Assembly (NCBI GenBank): GCA_963725505.1
Contig: CAVRYN010000002.1
Coordinates: 434,001 to 498,000 of the forward strand
DNA: 64,000 nt
Direction of reading: 5' to 3'
DNA from: Udaeobacter sp963725505
GTDB taxonomy: Bacteria; Verrucomicrobiota; Verrucomicrobiia; Chthoniobacterales; UBA10450
This document shows, piece after piece, positions 26,201 through 34,367 of this stretch; positions within the stretch are counted from its first letter, which is position 1; each line of letters starts with the position of its first letter. The position numbers and the translations under genes were made by a program. Below the pieces are notes generated by a model that was given only the letters and a program-made list of their open reading frames with translations, searched no databases and was not told the DNA's origin.

Positions 26201-27055
26201 ATGGCGGCGTTTGTAATGAGGAGACTTCTTGCGGTCTGTCTGAGTCTGGCGGTCTTTGTCGTCCCAAAACTTTTCGGGGATGAGCAATCCACTTCCCCAT
26301 ATGCGACGGCGGCAGATTTCGCCAAGTATGCAATGAAACTGCGGGAGCAGGCGTTGCTCAAAGTTGAACCGCAAGTTTTTATCCCTACCAGTTCCCGCCC
26401 GGCGATCCAGCGTTACCCGTGGAAAACGAATATCGTGACGACCGTCTTTTGGGTTGGGGAACAAGCGGGGGGCAATAATCCGGTTGCCAACTATAAAAGC
26501 GCGTGGGATTTCAATTGGACGGCGAATTACGGCGGAACCGATGATCCCGATCGAAGCGCGCGACGCGATTATAGGCCCGTGGCGTTTGTTCCAAAACAGA
26601 ATCCCTTCTATTTTGCGCTGCCGTACAACGATGTTACGCACGGTCAGTTCAAGCCGGAAGCGCCGCTGGTGATTCCCTGGTTCAAACAAGCGTATACGGG
26701 CCAGGGAGAGTCGGTGTGCCGACATCGCTGGATCGCCATCCGCAAAGGTACTCGCGCCTGTTATGCGCAATGGGAGGACTGCGGCCCATTTCGCACAGAC
26801 CATTTTCAATACGTCTTTGGAAATGAGCGTCCCAAGCCGAATCTAAACCATGGTGCCGGGCTGGATGTTTCCCCGGCTGTGCGTGATTACTTGGGGCTCG
26901 CGCCGACCGACGTGACGGATTGGCAATTTATCGAAGTACGTGACGTGCCTCCCGGACCGTGGCGAACCTACGGCGAAAATAATCACTTCGTCATTGCGCG
27001 TAGCAAGATTGAGAAGCAGGTGGCGGCGGGTAGCATTGGTGCCGCGAAGAAATAG
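26201..27055 (+). CDS. Secreted protein of unknown function, possible double-psi barrel
   Basis: The 284-residue protein has a signal peptide (RRLLAVCLSLAVFVVPKLFG), best read from ATG 26216; ATG 26201 adds five residues. The mature part contains QNPFYFALPYND, a pair of Cys in ESVCRHRW and ARACYAQWEDCGPF, and GAGLDVSPAVRDYLGL with VTDWQFIEV near the C-terminus. The spacing of Asp-Cys-Gly-Pro and LDVS..A is reminiscent of RlpA/expansin-like double-psi barrels, but I am not confident. It is flanked by short spacers without clear promoter sequence. Confidence 0.6.
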   Translation: MAAFVMRRLLAVCLSLAVFVVPKLFGDEQSTSPYATAADFAKYAMKLREQALLKVEPQVFIPTSSRPAIQRYPWKTNIVTTVFWVGEQAGGNNPVANYKSAWDFNWTANYGGTDDPDRSARRDYRPVAFVPKQNPFYFALPYNDVTHGQFKPEAPLVIPWFKQAYTGQGESVCRHRWIAIRKGTRACYAQWEDCGPFRTDHFQYVFGNERPKPNLNHGAGLDVSPAVRDYLGLAPTDVTDWQFIEVRDVPPGPWRTYGENNHFVIARSKIEKQVAAGSIGAAKK

Positions 27056-27087
27056 GCGGATAAAGCGTCAAACGGGAGTTCCTTCGA

Positions 27088-27130
27088 GCTTCGTCATTCG
27101 TTCGTCATTCGTCATTTGGGTTTTGTCATT
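27088..27130. repeat. TTCGTCATTC tandem phrase
   Basis: Three TTCGTCATT-type units at 27090-27116 are followed by TTTTGTCATTTCC. It is the same phrase family as 5117-5253. It sits between the convergent ends of the secreted protein and the polysaccharide deacetylase. Confidence 0.6.
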
Positions 27131-27140
27131 TCCGCCCGGC

Positions 27141-27959
27141 CTAAGGGCTCGGCGGAGATTCCGCTGGAGCAGCATGCGATGGGGAGTTGGCGCCCGGCTC
27201 AGCACTTCGATGAGGAGCTTGCGGCGTGGCCATGTGAATCAGTTCCGATACGGTGACGAATTTAAAACCCTTGGCCTCGAGCGCATCGAACGTGGAAGGC
27301 ATTGCTTCGATTGTCCCGGGGTGAATGTCGTGAGATAGCACGATCGAACCGGGCTGCGTCTCCTTGAGAATTCGATTGCGAACCACAGCCGGGCCGGGAC
27401 GCCTCCAGTCATACGGATCGACGTCCCAGAGAATGATCTGATAGCCGAATTCATCGTGAATCCAGTGCTTTTCGCGGTCCGTGATAGATCCGTATGGTGG
27501 CCGCATTAACGTAGGACGCTTGCCAGTGGCGTTTGTGATTGCATCATCGGTTCGCCGTAGTTGGCTGCGTACACTCTCCTGCGACATTTTACCGAAGTTA
27601 GGATGCGACCAACTGTGGTTGCCAATTTCATGCCCTTCCCGGGCAGCCCGCTCAACGATCTCAGGATGTTCCGCGACATTTTCGCCGATGACAAAGAATG
27701 TTGCCTTGATGTGGTGCGCCGCGAGTAGATCGAGCAGTTTTGGGGTAAGGGTCGCGCTTGGGCCATCGTCAAAGGTCATCGCGATATAAGGACCATCTGT
27801 ATGAACGGAATTGAACGTGATATTCTGCTCCGTCAGAGCTTTACGCCCGCTCTTTTCTGGGGTTTGCGGCGGATTTTCCGGCTCGGCGGCGCTAAACGTC
27901 CGCGTCGCGACTAGCACAGCAACGCAAAGGAAGTACAAACGGAGAAAAAATATTAGCAC
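27141..27959 (-). CDS. Secreted polysaccharide deacetylase (NodB domain)
   Basis: The 272-residue CE4 enzyme begins with a signal peptide (FFLRLYFLCVAVLVATRTFSA). It carries the catalytic motifs TFDDGPSA (Asp64/Asp65), the zinc ligands in NHSWSH (His115, His119), RPPYGS, WDVDPYDWRRPG and a final SIVLSHDIHP. It should remove N- or O-acetyl groups from an envelope or environmental glycan such as peptidoglycan, chitin or xylan; the substrate cannot be told from sequence. The C-terminus is Pro/Ser-rich. Confidence 0.9.
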   Translation of the reverse strand: MLIFFLRLYFLCVAVLVATRTFSAAEPENPPQTPEKSGRKALTEQNITFNSVHTDGPYIAMTFDDGPSATLTPKLLDLLAAHHIKATFFVIGENVAEHPEIVERAAREGHEIGNHSWSHPNFGKMSQESVRSQLRRTDDAITNATGKRPTLMRPPYGSITDREKHWIHDEFGYQIILWDVDPYDWRRPGPAVVRNRILKETQPGSIVLSHDIHPGTIEAMPSTFDALEAKGFKFVTVSELIHMATPQAPHRSAEPGANSPSHAAPAESPPSP

Positions 27960-28066
27960 GAAAATCGTGGATGAATCGCGTGTATCTAGCAGTTGTCGTC
28001 AGCTGCGCAAGGCGCGCGCCATTGAAATCACAACGACATTTCGCGTTTCCGCAAAAGCGGAACCGT

Positions 28067-28531
28067 TCAACCTTTGCGCAATTTCTCCAGTTGCGCGATA
28101 AGATCTGCGCCCGGCAGGTAGCCCTCGTACCGCCAAAGTTTTTGCCCATTGCCATCGAGAACGATCAGGGTGGGGAAGCCGTGCACGTCATATTGGCGTG
28201 CGAGCTCCAGGTTTTGCTTTTTCAATTCAGCAGCTTGTCCCTGCCATCGAGAACCACTAGGCCGCGGGAAGTCGAGCTCCAAGAGCACCAAGTTTTTGCT
28301 GGCGTAATCTTTGAAATCAGACTGAGAGAAAACATCCTGGTCCAATCGAATGCACCAGCCGCACCAGTCGGAACCAGTAAAATTAAGCAACAATAGTTTG
28401 TGGCTGGATTTGGCCTCGTCTTGGGCTTTGTGGTAATCGTCGAGCCAGCCGGACGCTGCGGCGCTGCCAGTCGGCGCATGGAACAGAAAGCTGACTGCAA
28501 CAGCGATGAGAATGAAACGATGCTTTTTCAC
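28067..28531 (-). CDS. Secreted thioredoxin-like protein
   Basis: The 154-residue thioredoxin-fold protein has a signal peptide (KKHRFILIAVAVSFLFHAPT) and the CxxC site GSDWCGWCIRL (Cys57, Cys60), then DVHGFPTLIVLDGNG with the cis-proline. This is the Thioredoxin_7/DUF255-like subgroup of periplasmic disulfide reductases. GTG 28531 is chosen because AAGGTG lies eight bases upstream and the signal peptide then starts at once. The frame is open to 28579 but adds a non-typical leader. It could use reducing power from DsbD. Confidence 0.78.
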   Translation of the reverse strand: MKKHRFILIAVAVSFLFHAPTGSAAASGWLDDYHKAQDEAKSSHKLLLLNFTGSDWCGWCIRLDQDVFSQSDFKDYASKNLVLLELDFPRPSGSRWQGQAAELKKQNLELARQYDVHGFPTLIVLDGNGQKLWRYEGYLPGADLIAQLEKLRKG

Positions 28532-28617
28532 ATCGTCACCTTGAACTAGACCACGCCCGTGCGCAAGCACGGCAAACAACCGTCCGCGCGGCAGCGATCT
28601 GTTATTCGTGTCCGCAG

Positions 28618-28645
28618 ATAGCCCGGCGGGGAAACGCCGGGCTAT
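28618..28645. repeat. Perfect 11-bp hairpin ATAGCCCGGCG
   Basis: ATAGCCCGGCG (28618-28628) and CGCCGGGCTAT (28635-28645) form a perfect stem with a GGGAAA loop. There is no T tract on either strand, so I regard it as an interspersed palindrome instead of a terminator. It lies between the SWIB and thioredoxin genes. Confidence 0.7.
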
Positions 28646-28661
28646 AAACGGCGTTATCGAT

Positions 28662-28943
28662 CTAACGCAGATGCTTCGAAACGAGCTTGGTCATCTCGAA
28701 CATGCTCACTTGGCTTTTACCGTTGAACACGGGCCGGAGTGCGTCGTCGGCGTTGATCATGGTTCGTTTCTTTTTGTCCTGCAGACCGCGCCTCTTGATG
28801 TAGTTCCAAAGCTTTTTGGTAAGCTCGGAACGTGGCAGCGGCGTTGACCCAACAACAGCAGAAAGCTTGTCGTCAGGCTGGACCGGTCTCATGAAGGCGG
28901 GATTCGGTTTGCGTTTGGAAGTTTTCTTTTTGGTTTTCGGCAT
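28662..28943 (-). CDS. SWIB/MDM2-domain protein
   Basis: The 93-residue basic protein has a Lys-rich N-terminus (MPKTKKKTSKRKPNP) followed by a SWIB domain: SAVVGSTPLPRSELTKKLW, NYIKRRGLQDKKKR and MTKLVSKHLR. Stand-alone bacterial SWIB proteins are best known in Chlamydiae and Verrucomicrobia, where a chromatin or DNA-topology role has been proposed. It stands alone with short spacers; no partner gene is evident. Confidence 0.88.
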   Translation of the reverse strand: MPKTKKKTSKRKPNPAFMRPVQPDDKLSAVVGSTPLPRSELTKKLWNYIKRRGLQDKKKRTMINADDALRPVFNGKSQVSMFEMTKLVSKHLR

Positions 28944-29008
28944 GGACGCTGATTAGCGTTTCGCTCGGAAGAGAGCAACATTAAATTTTGAATAAACAAA
29001 AATTTTTT

Positions 29009-30175
29009 TTAGGCGGTCCGACGCACCGCCAACGCCGCCACGTCATCTGGCAGCGCTTCTCCGGCTTTAGATGGCGCTGTCTCCGCCAATATTCGCCCGA
29101 GGAGCGCCTCGGCGCTGGGTGCAGAATGATCGAGTATTTTCTCCAGGAATTGTGGACTCAGACGCGACTCTTTGCCCTTCCTTGAGCCGAACAAACCGTC
29201 TGTGTAGAGGAGGAAAGTGTCGCCCGGTTTTAGAGTGACAATCGTTTCTGTAAGTTCCGCAGATTCCACCAAGCCTAACGGCGGCGCGACAGAAGCGATC
29301 GTCTCGGTGGCGCCGGTGTGGCGTGCAATTAAAAGAGGAGGATGCCCGGCGCCGACGATACTTGCGCGTCCCGTCGAAGGATCGACTGCGACGCACATCG
29401 CGGTCATAAAGGAGCGCCCGCCAAAAATGCTGCGAAAATCGTGGTTCACCGCTTCCATCACGCTGGCTGGTGTGTCGTGTTCCGCGCTGCCGTGGTGAAA
29501 AAGAAGTTTTGCCAGAGTCGTGAGCAGCGCCGCAGCAGCGCCGTGACCAGTGCCATCAGCGATCCAGAATAAAATCCTGCCATCCGTCATTCGTAGCCAC
29601 CCATAGATATCGCCGCCGACCTGGATTACCGGGTGATAACAGGTCGCAACCTCCCAACCAGGCAGCGCTGGCGGTTTTTGCGGGATCAACGATTGCTGCG
29701 TTAGACGCGCAGCTGCCAAATCGCGCTCATGATCCCGGCGCCAGTTCTCCAGTTCGTCATTCTGCCGCTCTAATTGCCGCCGCATGGAGCGAAGGCGAAG
29801 CTGAGTGTCGATTCGCGCTCGCAACACCGCGGCATTGACCGGCTTGGTCACAAAATCATCCGCGCCAGCGCGCAGACAAGATACCTCGCTCTCTTGACTT
29901 CCGTGCGCGGTCAACATGATGACGGGAATCTGCGCGACTGCCGGATTGTGGTCCGATCGGAGCCGGGTTAACACTTCCGCGCCGTTTAGCCCTGGCATAT
30001 CGAAATCAAGGAGCAGCAGCGACGGCGGCTTGGCGTGAACTATCTCTAGCGCTTCGGAACCGTCTTTGCATACGCGGCACTTGTAACCAGCAGCCGTGAG
30101 CAATTGCGCCAGCAGCCTGCGACTCAAGGCATCATCGTCCACTACCAAAATCTCTGCGTGGGAACGGTCTGACAT
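29009..30175 (-). CDS. Response regulator with PP2C (SpoIIE/RsbU) phosphatase output
   Basis: The 388-residue protein has a receiver domain (LVVDDDALSRR with phosphoacceptor Asp57 in LLLLDFDMPG), a coiled coil near 135-170 (RQLERQNDELENWRRDHERD) and a PP2C-type phosphatase with QVGGDIYGW, WIADGTGHGAAAALL and LLYTDGLFGSR. Phosphorylated input would control dephosphorylation of an anti-sigma antagonist such as the STAS protein at 37956. ATG 30175 is chosen; the frame open to 30316 adds a long unlikely leader. No cognate kinase is nearby. Confidence 0.85.
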   Translation of the reverse strand: MSDRSHAEILVVDDDALSRRLLAQLLTAAGYKCRVCKDGSEALEIVHAKPPSLLLLDFDMPGLNGAEVLTRLRSDHNPAVAQIPVIMLTAHGSQESEVSCLRAGADDFVTKPVNAAVLRARIDTQLRLRSMRRQLERQNDELENWRRDHERDLAAARLTQQSLIPQKPPALPGWEVATCYHPVIQVGGDIYGWLRMTDGRILFWIADGTGHGAAAALLTTLAKLLFHHGSAEHDTPASVMEAVNHDFRSIFGGRSFMTAMCVAVDPSTGRASIVGAGHPPLLIARHTGATETIASVAPPLGLVESAELTETIVTLKPGDTFLLYTDGLFGSRKGKESRLSPQFLEKILDHSAPSAEALLGRILAETAPSKAGEALPDDVAALAVRRTA

Positions 30176-30318
30176 CTCATCTTTGGATTCGGATGAAATG
30201 CGCCACGTCATTGTATTTGTGCCGCTCTTTCTTGAGAGCCAAGCGGCTCGAAGAAAAACTGATTTAATGATTGGCAACGAGTTGGACTCCGGATACGATT
30301 GCGACAGTATTTCCATTT

Positions 30319-30715
30319 ATGAAATTTTCATTGTTGCTTGCTCTCCTCGCGGCATTCCTGCTCGCCTCATGCGCTGAAGAGCCACCGCCGCCACCCAGCC
30401 GCCATAGGACCGCGAATTATCCTCCCACGCAGACGGGAGAATACCCGCCGCCACAACAGCCGTTCAATCCGAACGGACCAGTTCAACCCACCAGTACGCC
30501 GCCAACCGAAACCGCGGCAGCTTCACCTCCTCCCACGGCTGCACCTACGAAGAAAATTGCAAAAGGCGATTATCCTGTACGGAATTCCTGTTCCTGGTAA
30601 ACCGCACTTGGTGGAGAGCCCTTATTCGCCAGGCAAATATATCGACGTGGAAGGATTCCCTCCGGGAACCGAAGTGAAGGACCCTTACACTGACAAGATC
30701 TTTCTTGTGCCGTAA
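30319..30715 (+). pseudogene. Lipoprotein with YIDVxGFxPGT motif, one frameshift
   Basis: From ATG 30319 the protein has lipobox LLASC (Cys18) and a Pro-rich stretch (EEPPPPPSRH, YPPTQTGEYPPP). It then hits a premature stop at 30598-30600. Removing one base near 30577 restores GDYPYGIPVPGKPHL, then SPYSPGKYIDVEGFPPG and KDPYTDKIFLVP to the stop at 30713-30715, giving 131 residues. The C-terminal motif matches the lipoprotein at 10046-10570. The strong conservation beyond the shift argues for sequencing error or a recent mutation. Confidence 0.72.
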
Positions 30716-30751
30716 TCGGGTGCCGCCCCTGATAGTCTAGCGGGTTTCTCC

Positions 30752-30819
30752 GATGCTGGATGCTGGATTAGCGCCGCTGATTTTTCATCGAGGATCTAGC
30801 ATCAAGTATCCAGTATCAA
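30752..30819. repeat. GATGCTGGATGCTGGAT phrase with inverted partner
   Basis: GATGCTGGATGCTGGATTA (30752-30770) is partly complementary to CTAGCATCAAGTATCCAGTA (30796-30815). The element ends 14 bases before the aroA start. It is of the same style as other phrase repeats that precede starts in this window. Confidence 0.6.
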
Positions 30820-30832
30820 TTTTTCATTTTCT

Positions 30833-32185
30833 ATGGAGTTACGAGTAAAACGCGCGTCTCGAATTGACTTGGAAATTACTGTACCGGGCGATAAAAGCAT
30901 TTCGCATCGCGCGGTAATCATCGCGGCTCTGTCGAATGGGGTGTGCACTCTGCAGGGATTTCTTCCCAGTGAAGATTGCATGCACACGGTAAACGCAATG
31001 CGCGCTTTGGGTATCAAGATTGAGCAGCCCGAGCCGACCACGTTACTCGTTCACGGGAAAAAGCGGGTCCTTACTGCACCGAAAAACGAGATTAATTGCG
31101 GCAATTCCGGTACGACCATGCGGCTTCTGGCCGGCTTGCTGGCAGGACAAGCATTTGAAAGTCGCTTGGTCGCGGATGCGGGACTGTCGCGACGCCCGAT
31201 GGATCGCGTGATCGCGCCGCTTTGTGAGATGGGCGCGAGCATCGTTGCCGAAGGGCCGGACCAAACAGCGCCGTTGCGCGTCAGCGGCGGTTCGCTGCGA
31301 GGAATTCATTATCGCCCGTCTGTGGCAAGCGCACAGGTCAAAGGTGCGTTGCTGCTGGCGGGTCTTTTTGCCAGAGGCAAGACCACTGTCGAAGAGCCGT
31401 TACCAACACGAAACCATATGGAAAAAATGTTCAATTATTTCCTGGTGCGGACTGCAACTGAAGAAGCTGGCAGCGTCACTGTATTTGGCGACCAGGTACC
31501 GGAGTCGCGCGACTTTGTCATTCCGGGCGACATTTCTTCGGCGGCCTTTTGGCTGGTTGCTGCGGCGGCACAACGAAGAGGACATCTGCTTATCCGCGAC
31601 GTTGGTTTAAATGATACACGAACCGCGTTGCTTGGCGTTTTGCTCCGCATGGGTGCGCAAGTGCGCGAGGCTGTTGATGATGTCGATCAGCTTGAACCGC
31701 GCGGAATTATCGAAGTCACTGGTTTTCCGCTTAAAGGAACCGTCATCCAAGGGAAGGAGGTGCCACGGCTTATTGACGAACTACCGATTTTGTCTGTTGC
31801 AGGCGCCTTGGCAAACGGCAGGACGGTTATTCGGCAGGCAGGGGAACTACGCGTTAAAGAAACGGATCGCATTGCGGCAATCGCGCATAATTTGCGCACC
31901 ATGGGCACACAGGTGGCCGAGCTGAATGATGGCCTCGAAATTTCTGGGCCGGCCCCTCTGCACGGTGCGCAGGTGGCGAGCTTCGGCGATCATCGCATCG
32001 CAATGGCGTTTGCCATAGCGGGTCTCTTCGCTGAAGGCGAAACCATTGTTCAGGACGCCGAATGCATTCGTGAGTCTTATCCGGGATTTGAAACGATGTT
32101 GGAAGAGTTCACGAATCCGAAACGGATGCAGGTCAGCACGCCGGTGATTGGTTCACTCACTCCCACTGCGCCCGAGCAGGGTTAG
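30833..32185 (+). CDS. aroA: 3-phosphoshikimate 1-carboxyvinyltransferase (EPSP synthase)
   Basis: The 450-residue enzyme joins PEP to shikimate-3-phosphate. It has VPGDKSISHRAVI at the N-terminus, NCGNSGTTMRLLAGLL in the PEP/S3P site, SRRPMDRV, KETDRIAAIAHNLR and FGDHRIAMAFAIAG near the C-terminus. Length is normal and no frameshift is seen. It heads aroA-cmk-plsC, with a 36-base spacer containing a short phrase repeat before cmk. Confidence 0.95.
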   Translation: MELRVKRASRIDLEITVPGDKSISHRAVIIAALSNGVCTLQGFLPSEDCMHTVNAMRALGIKIEQPEPTTLLVHGKKRVLTAPKNEINCGNSGTTMRLLAGLLAGQAFESRLVADAGLSRRPMDRVIAPLCEMGASIVAEGPDQTAPLRVSGGSLRGIHYRPSVASAQVKGALLLAGLFARGKTTVEEPLPTRNHMEKMFNYFLVRTATEEAGSVTVFGDQVPESRDFVIPGDISSAAFWLVAAAAQRRGHLLIRDVGLNDTRTALLGVLLRMGAQVREAVDDVDQLEPRGIIEVTGFPLKGTVIQGKEVPRLIDELPILSVAGALANGRTVIRQAGELRVKETDRIAAIAHNLRTMGTQVAELNDGLEISGPAPLHGAQVASFGDHRIAMAFAIAGLFAEGETIVQDAECIRESYPGFETMLEEFTNPKRMQVSTPVIGSLTPTAPEQG

Positions 32186-32189
32186 GCGG

Positions 32190-32221
32190 GTGCCATAGGA
32201 CACGTACGACACATGTGACCC
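32190..32221. repeat. CATAGGACACGTACGACACATG phrase before cmk
   Basis: The spacer reads CCATAGGACACG, TACGACACATG and TGACCCATGGG. The cmk start ATG falls within the last unit. Related phrases precede the genes at 37188, 40559 and 42609. No ribosome-binding site is obvious within it. Confidence 0.5.
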
Positions 32222-32890
32222 ATGGGATTGCGCACTTCTCAGCGAGATTTCCGTCGCGTAGTTGCCATTGATGGTCCTGCTGCCTCTGGAAAAAGCAGTG
32301 TCGCGCGAGAGCTCGCCCGGCGCCTCGGCTTTATCTACGTGAACTCGGGAGCCGTTTATCGAGCGATCACGTGGTACCTTCTGGAAAGAGGCATCAATAC
32401 CGAAGATAGCAACCGCATCGCCCAAGCTCTCGCGTCAGCAGCCATTACCGACTGCATTGAGGACAGCGAGTCGCGCATCCTGGTCGATAATGTCGATCCC
32501 GCGGAGCATTTGCGCGACGATCGTGTGAACGAAAGTGTTTCCCGCGTTAGCAGGTCACCCCTTGTCCGCCGGATTGTTGGCCAGAAGCTGCACGAGCGTG
32601 CGCGGAACCACGACCTGGTCGTGGAAGGGCGGGACATTGGCTCCGTGGTTTTCCCCGAGACCTCTTACAAATTTTATGTTGATGCTTCGCCTGAGGTGCG
32701 CCTGCGGCGTCGTGCCGCGCAAGGGGAACGCGACGAAATCACTATGCGCGATCACGCCGATTTTTCGCGGTCTCTTTCACCACTCGTCATCGCTGAAGAC
32801 GCAGACGTTATCGATACGTCGCATCTTACGATCGAGGCAGTCGTCAACGAAATCGTCGTACGGCTTAAGCAAAAAGGCCTGCAGGTTTAG
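32222..32890 (+). CDS. cmk: Cytidylate kinase
   Basis: The 222-residue P-loop kinase phosphorylates CMP and dCMP. It has VAIDGPAASGKSSVARELA, GFIYVNSGAVYRAITW, VVEGRDIGSVVFPE and RDHADFSRSLSPL, all typical. It sits between aroA and plsC. Its last codons and TAG touch the following phrase repeat (from 32886). Length is normal. Confidence 0.95.
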   Translation: MGLRTSQRDFRRVVAIDGPAASGKSSVARELARRLGFIYVNSGAVYRAITWYLLERGINTEDSNRIAQALASAAITDCIEDSESRILVDNVDPAEHLRDDRVNESVSRVSRSPLVRRIVGQKLHERARNHDLVVEGRDIGSVVFPETSYKFYVDASPEVRLRRRAAQGERDEITMRDHADFSRSLSPLVIAEDADVIDTSHLTIEAVVNEIVVRLKQKGLQV

Positions 32891-32946
32891 AGATTTAGAG
32901 ATTGAACAAAGAGAATCGCTAAATCACTGAACCGCTTAGTCGTTAA
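32886..32946. repeat. TTTAGAGATTTAGAGA / CGCTAAATC phrase repeat
   Basis: TTTAGAGATTTAGAGATTG is followed by ATCGCTAAATCACTG and CGTTAAATG, inverted and degenerate versions of one another. The TAG stop of cmk is part of the first unit and the plsC ATG follows the last. The whole intergenic space is thus repeat-derived. Confidence 0.55.
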
Positions 32947-33558
32947 ATGAATTTCTACTACTGGCTTGGCTATCACTTTTCCCGTCTGGTCGGCCGATTG
33001 TTTTTTCGTTTTCGTGTAATTCATCGGGAGCACATGATTCAGAGTGGGCCGGTGATCCTCGCCATGAACCATCAGAGTTATCTCGATCCGCCGCTTGCCG
33101 GGATTACTTGCGATCGGGCGATATACTTTCTAACCCGGGGAACACTTTTGGACGCGCCGCTGCTCGGCTGGCTTTTGCCAAAGCTGAATGTGATCCCAAT
33201 TAACCAAGAAGGCGTGGATCGTGGCGCCATTAAGGCCTTGATTCGTGTTCTCAAAGCGGGGAACGGGGTGCTGGTTTTCCCAGAAGGCTCGCGCACGCTC
33301 GACGGTAAGTTGCAGCCCGCGGAGCCCGGACTGGGCCTCGTGATTGCAAAAACGCTCGCGCCAGTCGTCCCGATGCGGATCTTTGGCGCGCACGAAGCCA
33401 TGCCGCGCGGCGGTGGCGGTTTGCACTTTGTGCCAATTACCATCGTGATCGGAGAACCGATCTTTTTTACGGCAGCCGATCTTTCCACGCCGGGAAGAAA
33501 TCTCTACGGGCGACTAAGCGAGCGCGTTATGGATGCAATCGCGGCCTTGCGCTTGTAA
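32947..33558 (+). CDS. plsC: 1-acyl-sn-glycerol-3-phosphate acyltransferase
   Basis: The 203-residue enzyme acylates lysophosphatidate in phospholipid synthesis. It has NHQSYLDPP (HX4D), the TRGTLLDAPLLGWLL segment, VFPEGSRTLDG and PVVPMRIFGAHEAM. It is a single-domain PlsC, unlike the fused copy at 3388-5079. It follows cmk as the third gene of a probable operon, followed by a small membrane protein. Confidence 0.92.
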   Translation: MNFYYWLGYHFSRLVGRLFFRFRVIHREHMIQSGPVILAMNHQSYLDPPLAGITCDRAIYFLTRGTLLDAPLLGWLLPKLNVIPINQEGVDRGAIKALIRVLKAGNGVLVFPEGSRTLDGKLQPAEPGLGLVIAKTLAPVVPMRIFGAHEAMPRGGGGLHFVPITIVIGEPIFFTAADLSTPGRNLYGRLSERVMDAIAALRL

Positions 33559-33579
33559 GGTCGACTTCGATACTAAGGC

Positions 33580-33774
33580 GTGAATTCCCGCGAGCCCTCC
33601 GTCGAAAAATCCGGGCCATCCCGGGTCTCAAAAAGTGCTGTTGTGGTGATGCTCATCATCATTGGCACACTGGCCTTATTGGCCGTCTTCGCGAATATGC
33701 AGCGTTTTGGGCGTGGGCAGGTCGAGACGGTCGTGGTGAGGCCGGCAACTACACCAGCGCCGCAGGCGCGTTAA
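33580..33774 (+). CDS. Small single-pass membrane protein
   Basis: The 64-residue protein begins at GTG 33580 with a polar N-terminus. One transmembrane helix (about residues 19-40, VVVMLIIIGTLALLAVFANM) and a Pro/Thr-rich tail follow. I do not recognise it. It lies 21 bases after plsC in the same direction, so it is probably the end of that operon. Confidence 0.5.
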   Translation: MNSREPSVEKSGPSRVSKSAVVVMLIIIGTLALLAVFANMQRFGRGQVETVVVRPATTPAPQAR

Positions 33775-33851
33775 GTTTCGTTTGACTAGGCGTTGGCCTT
33801 CCGTTTCGTTCGTCCGAATTACGGAAGACCAAAATACAGTTTACTCCTTAT

Positions 33852-34352
33852 ATAAAGAAATTTTTTGTCCTTTCGGTCCTCATCCCGTTTGTAATAATTT
33901 GCTCCTGCCAAAAACAAGATTCGGCGGCTGAACAGCAACTTGCTCAACGGAAAGCGGAGCTGGACGCACGCGAGAAAGCATTAGACGAAAGAGAAAAAGC
34001 ATTGGCGGAAAGAGAAAAAGCCACAGGGAGCGCTCGCATGATTCCCTCTGATCTTCAGTCGCGGAGGCAGGTTCGCGACCCCGCGGAGGTGAAAGCAGAA
34101 AGAGAGAGGAGATTACAACAGCTTCCCCCCGAGCTTCAGTTGCGGGGTCTGATCGCCGACCCCTCGCAGGGCAGAGATGAAAAAGACACCAGAATGCAAG
34201 AGCGACTCGCCCAACGACAGCGTAGGATGGAAGAATTACAAAAAGCGAGGATGGCTCACGCAGTAAAACCTTTTGGGGCGGAGGCTACGTCGCCAACTCC
34301 ATCTCCTGCGATAGAGGCTACTTCGCTGTCTCCGTCGCCTACGCCTGAGTAA
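33852..34352 (+). CDS. Coiled-coil lipoprotein lacking a canonical start codon
   Basis: The frame is open from 33786 and encodes, from an ATA at 33852, KKFFVLSVLIPFVIICSC (a lipoprotein signal with ICSC lipobox), then a charged heptad-like segment (AELDAREKALDEREKALAE), a linker (IPSDLQSRRQVRDPAEV) and a Ser/Pro-rich end. No ATG, GTG or TTG lies near the signal; the first TTG is at 34002, inside the coiled coil, and would lose the lipobox. Either ATA serves as start, the start was mutated from ATG, or the frame was damaged upstream. The envelope role is unknown. Confidence 0.55.
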   Translation: MKKFFVLSVLIPFVIICSCQKQDSAAEQQLAQRKAELDAREKALDEREKALAEREKATGSARMIPSDLQSRRQVRDPAEVKAERERRLQQLPPELQLRGLIADPSQGRDEKDTRMQERLAQRQRRMEELQKARMAHAVKPFGAEATSPTPSPAIEATSLSPSPTPE

Positions 34353-34367
34353 ATTCGAGCCATTACC

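Noticed and set aside
28618..28645. Rho-independent terminator
   Set aside because: The stem is perfect but no T tract follows on either strand.
30176..30316. Longer N-terminus for the receiver-PP2C protein
   Set aside because: The extra 47 residues precede the normal start of a receiver domain and have no conserved features.
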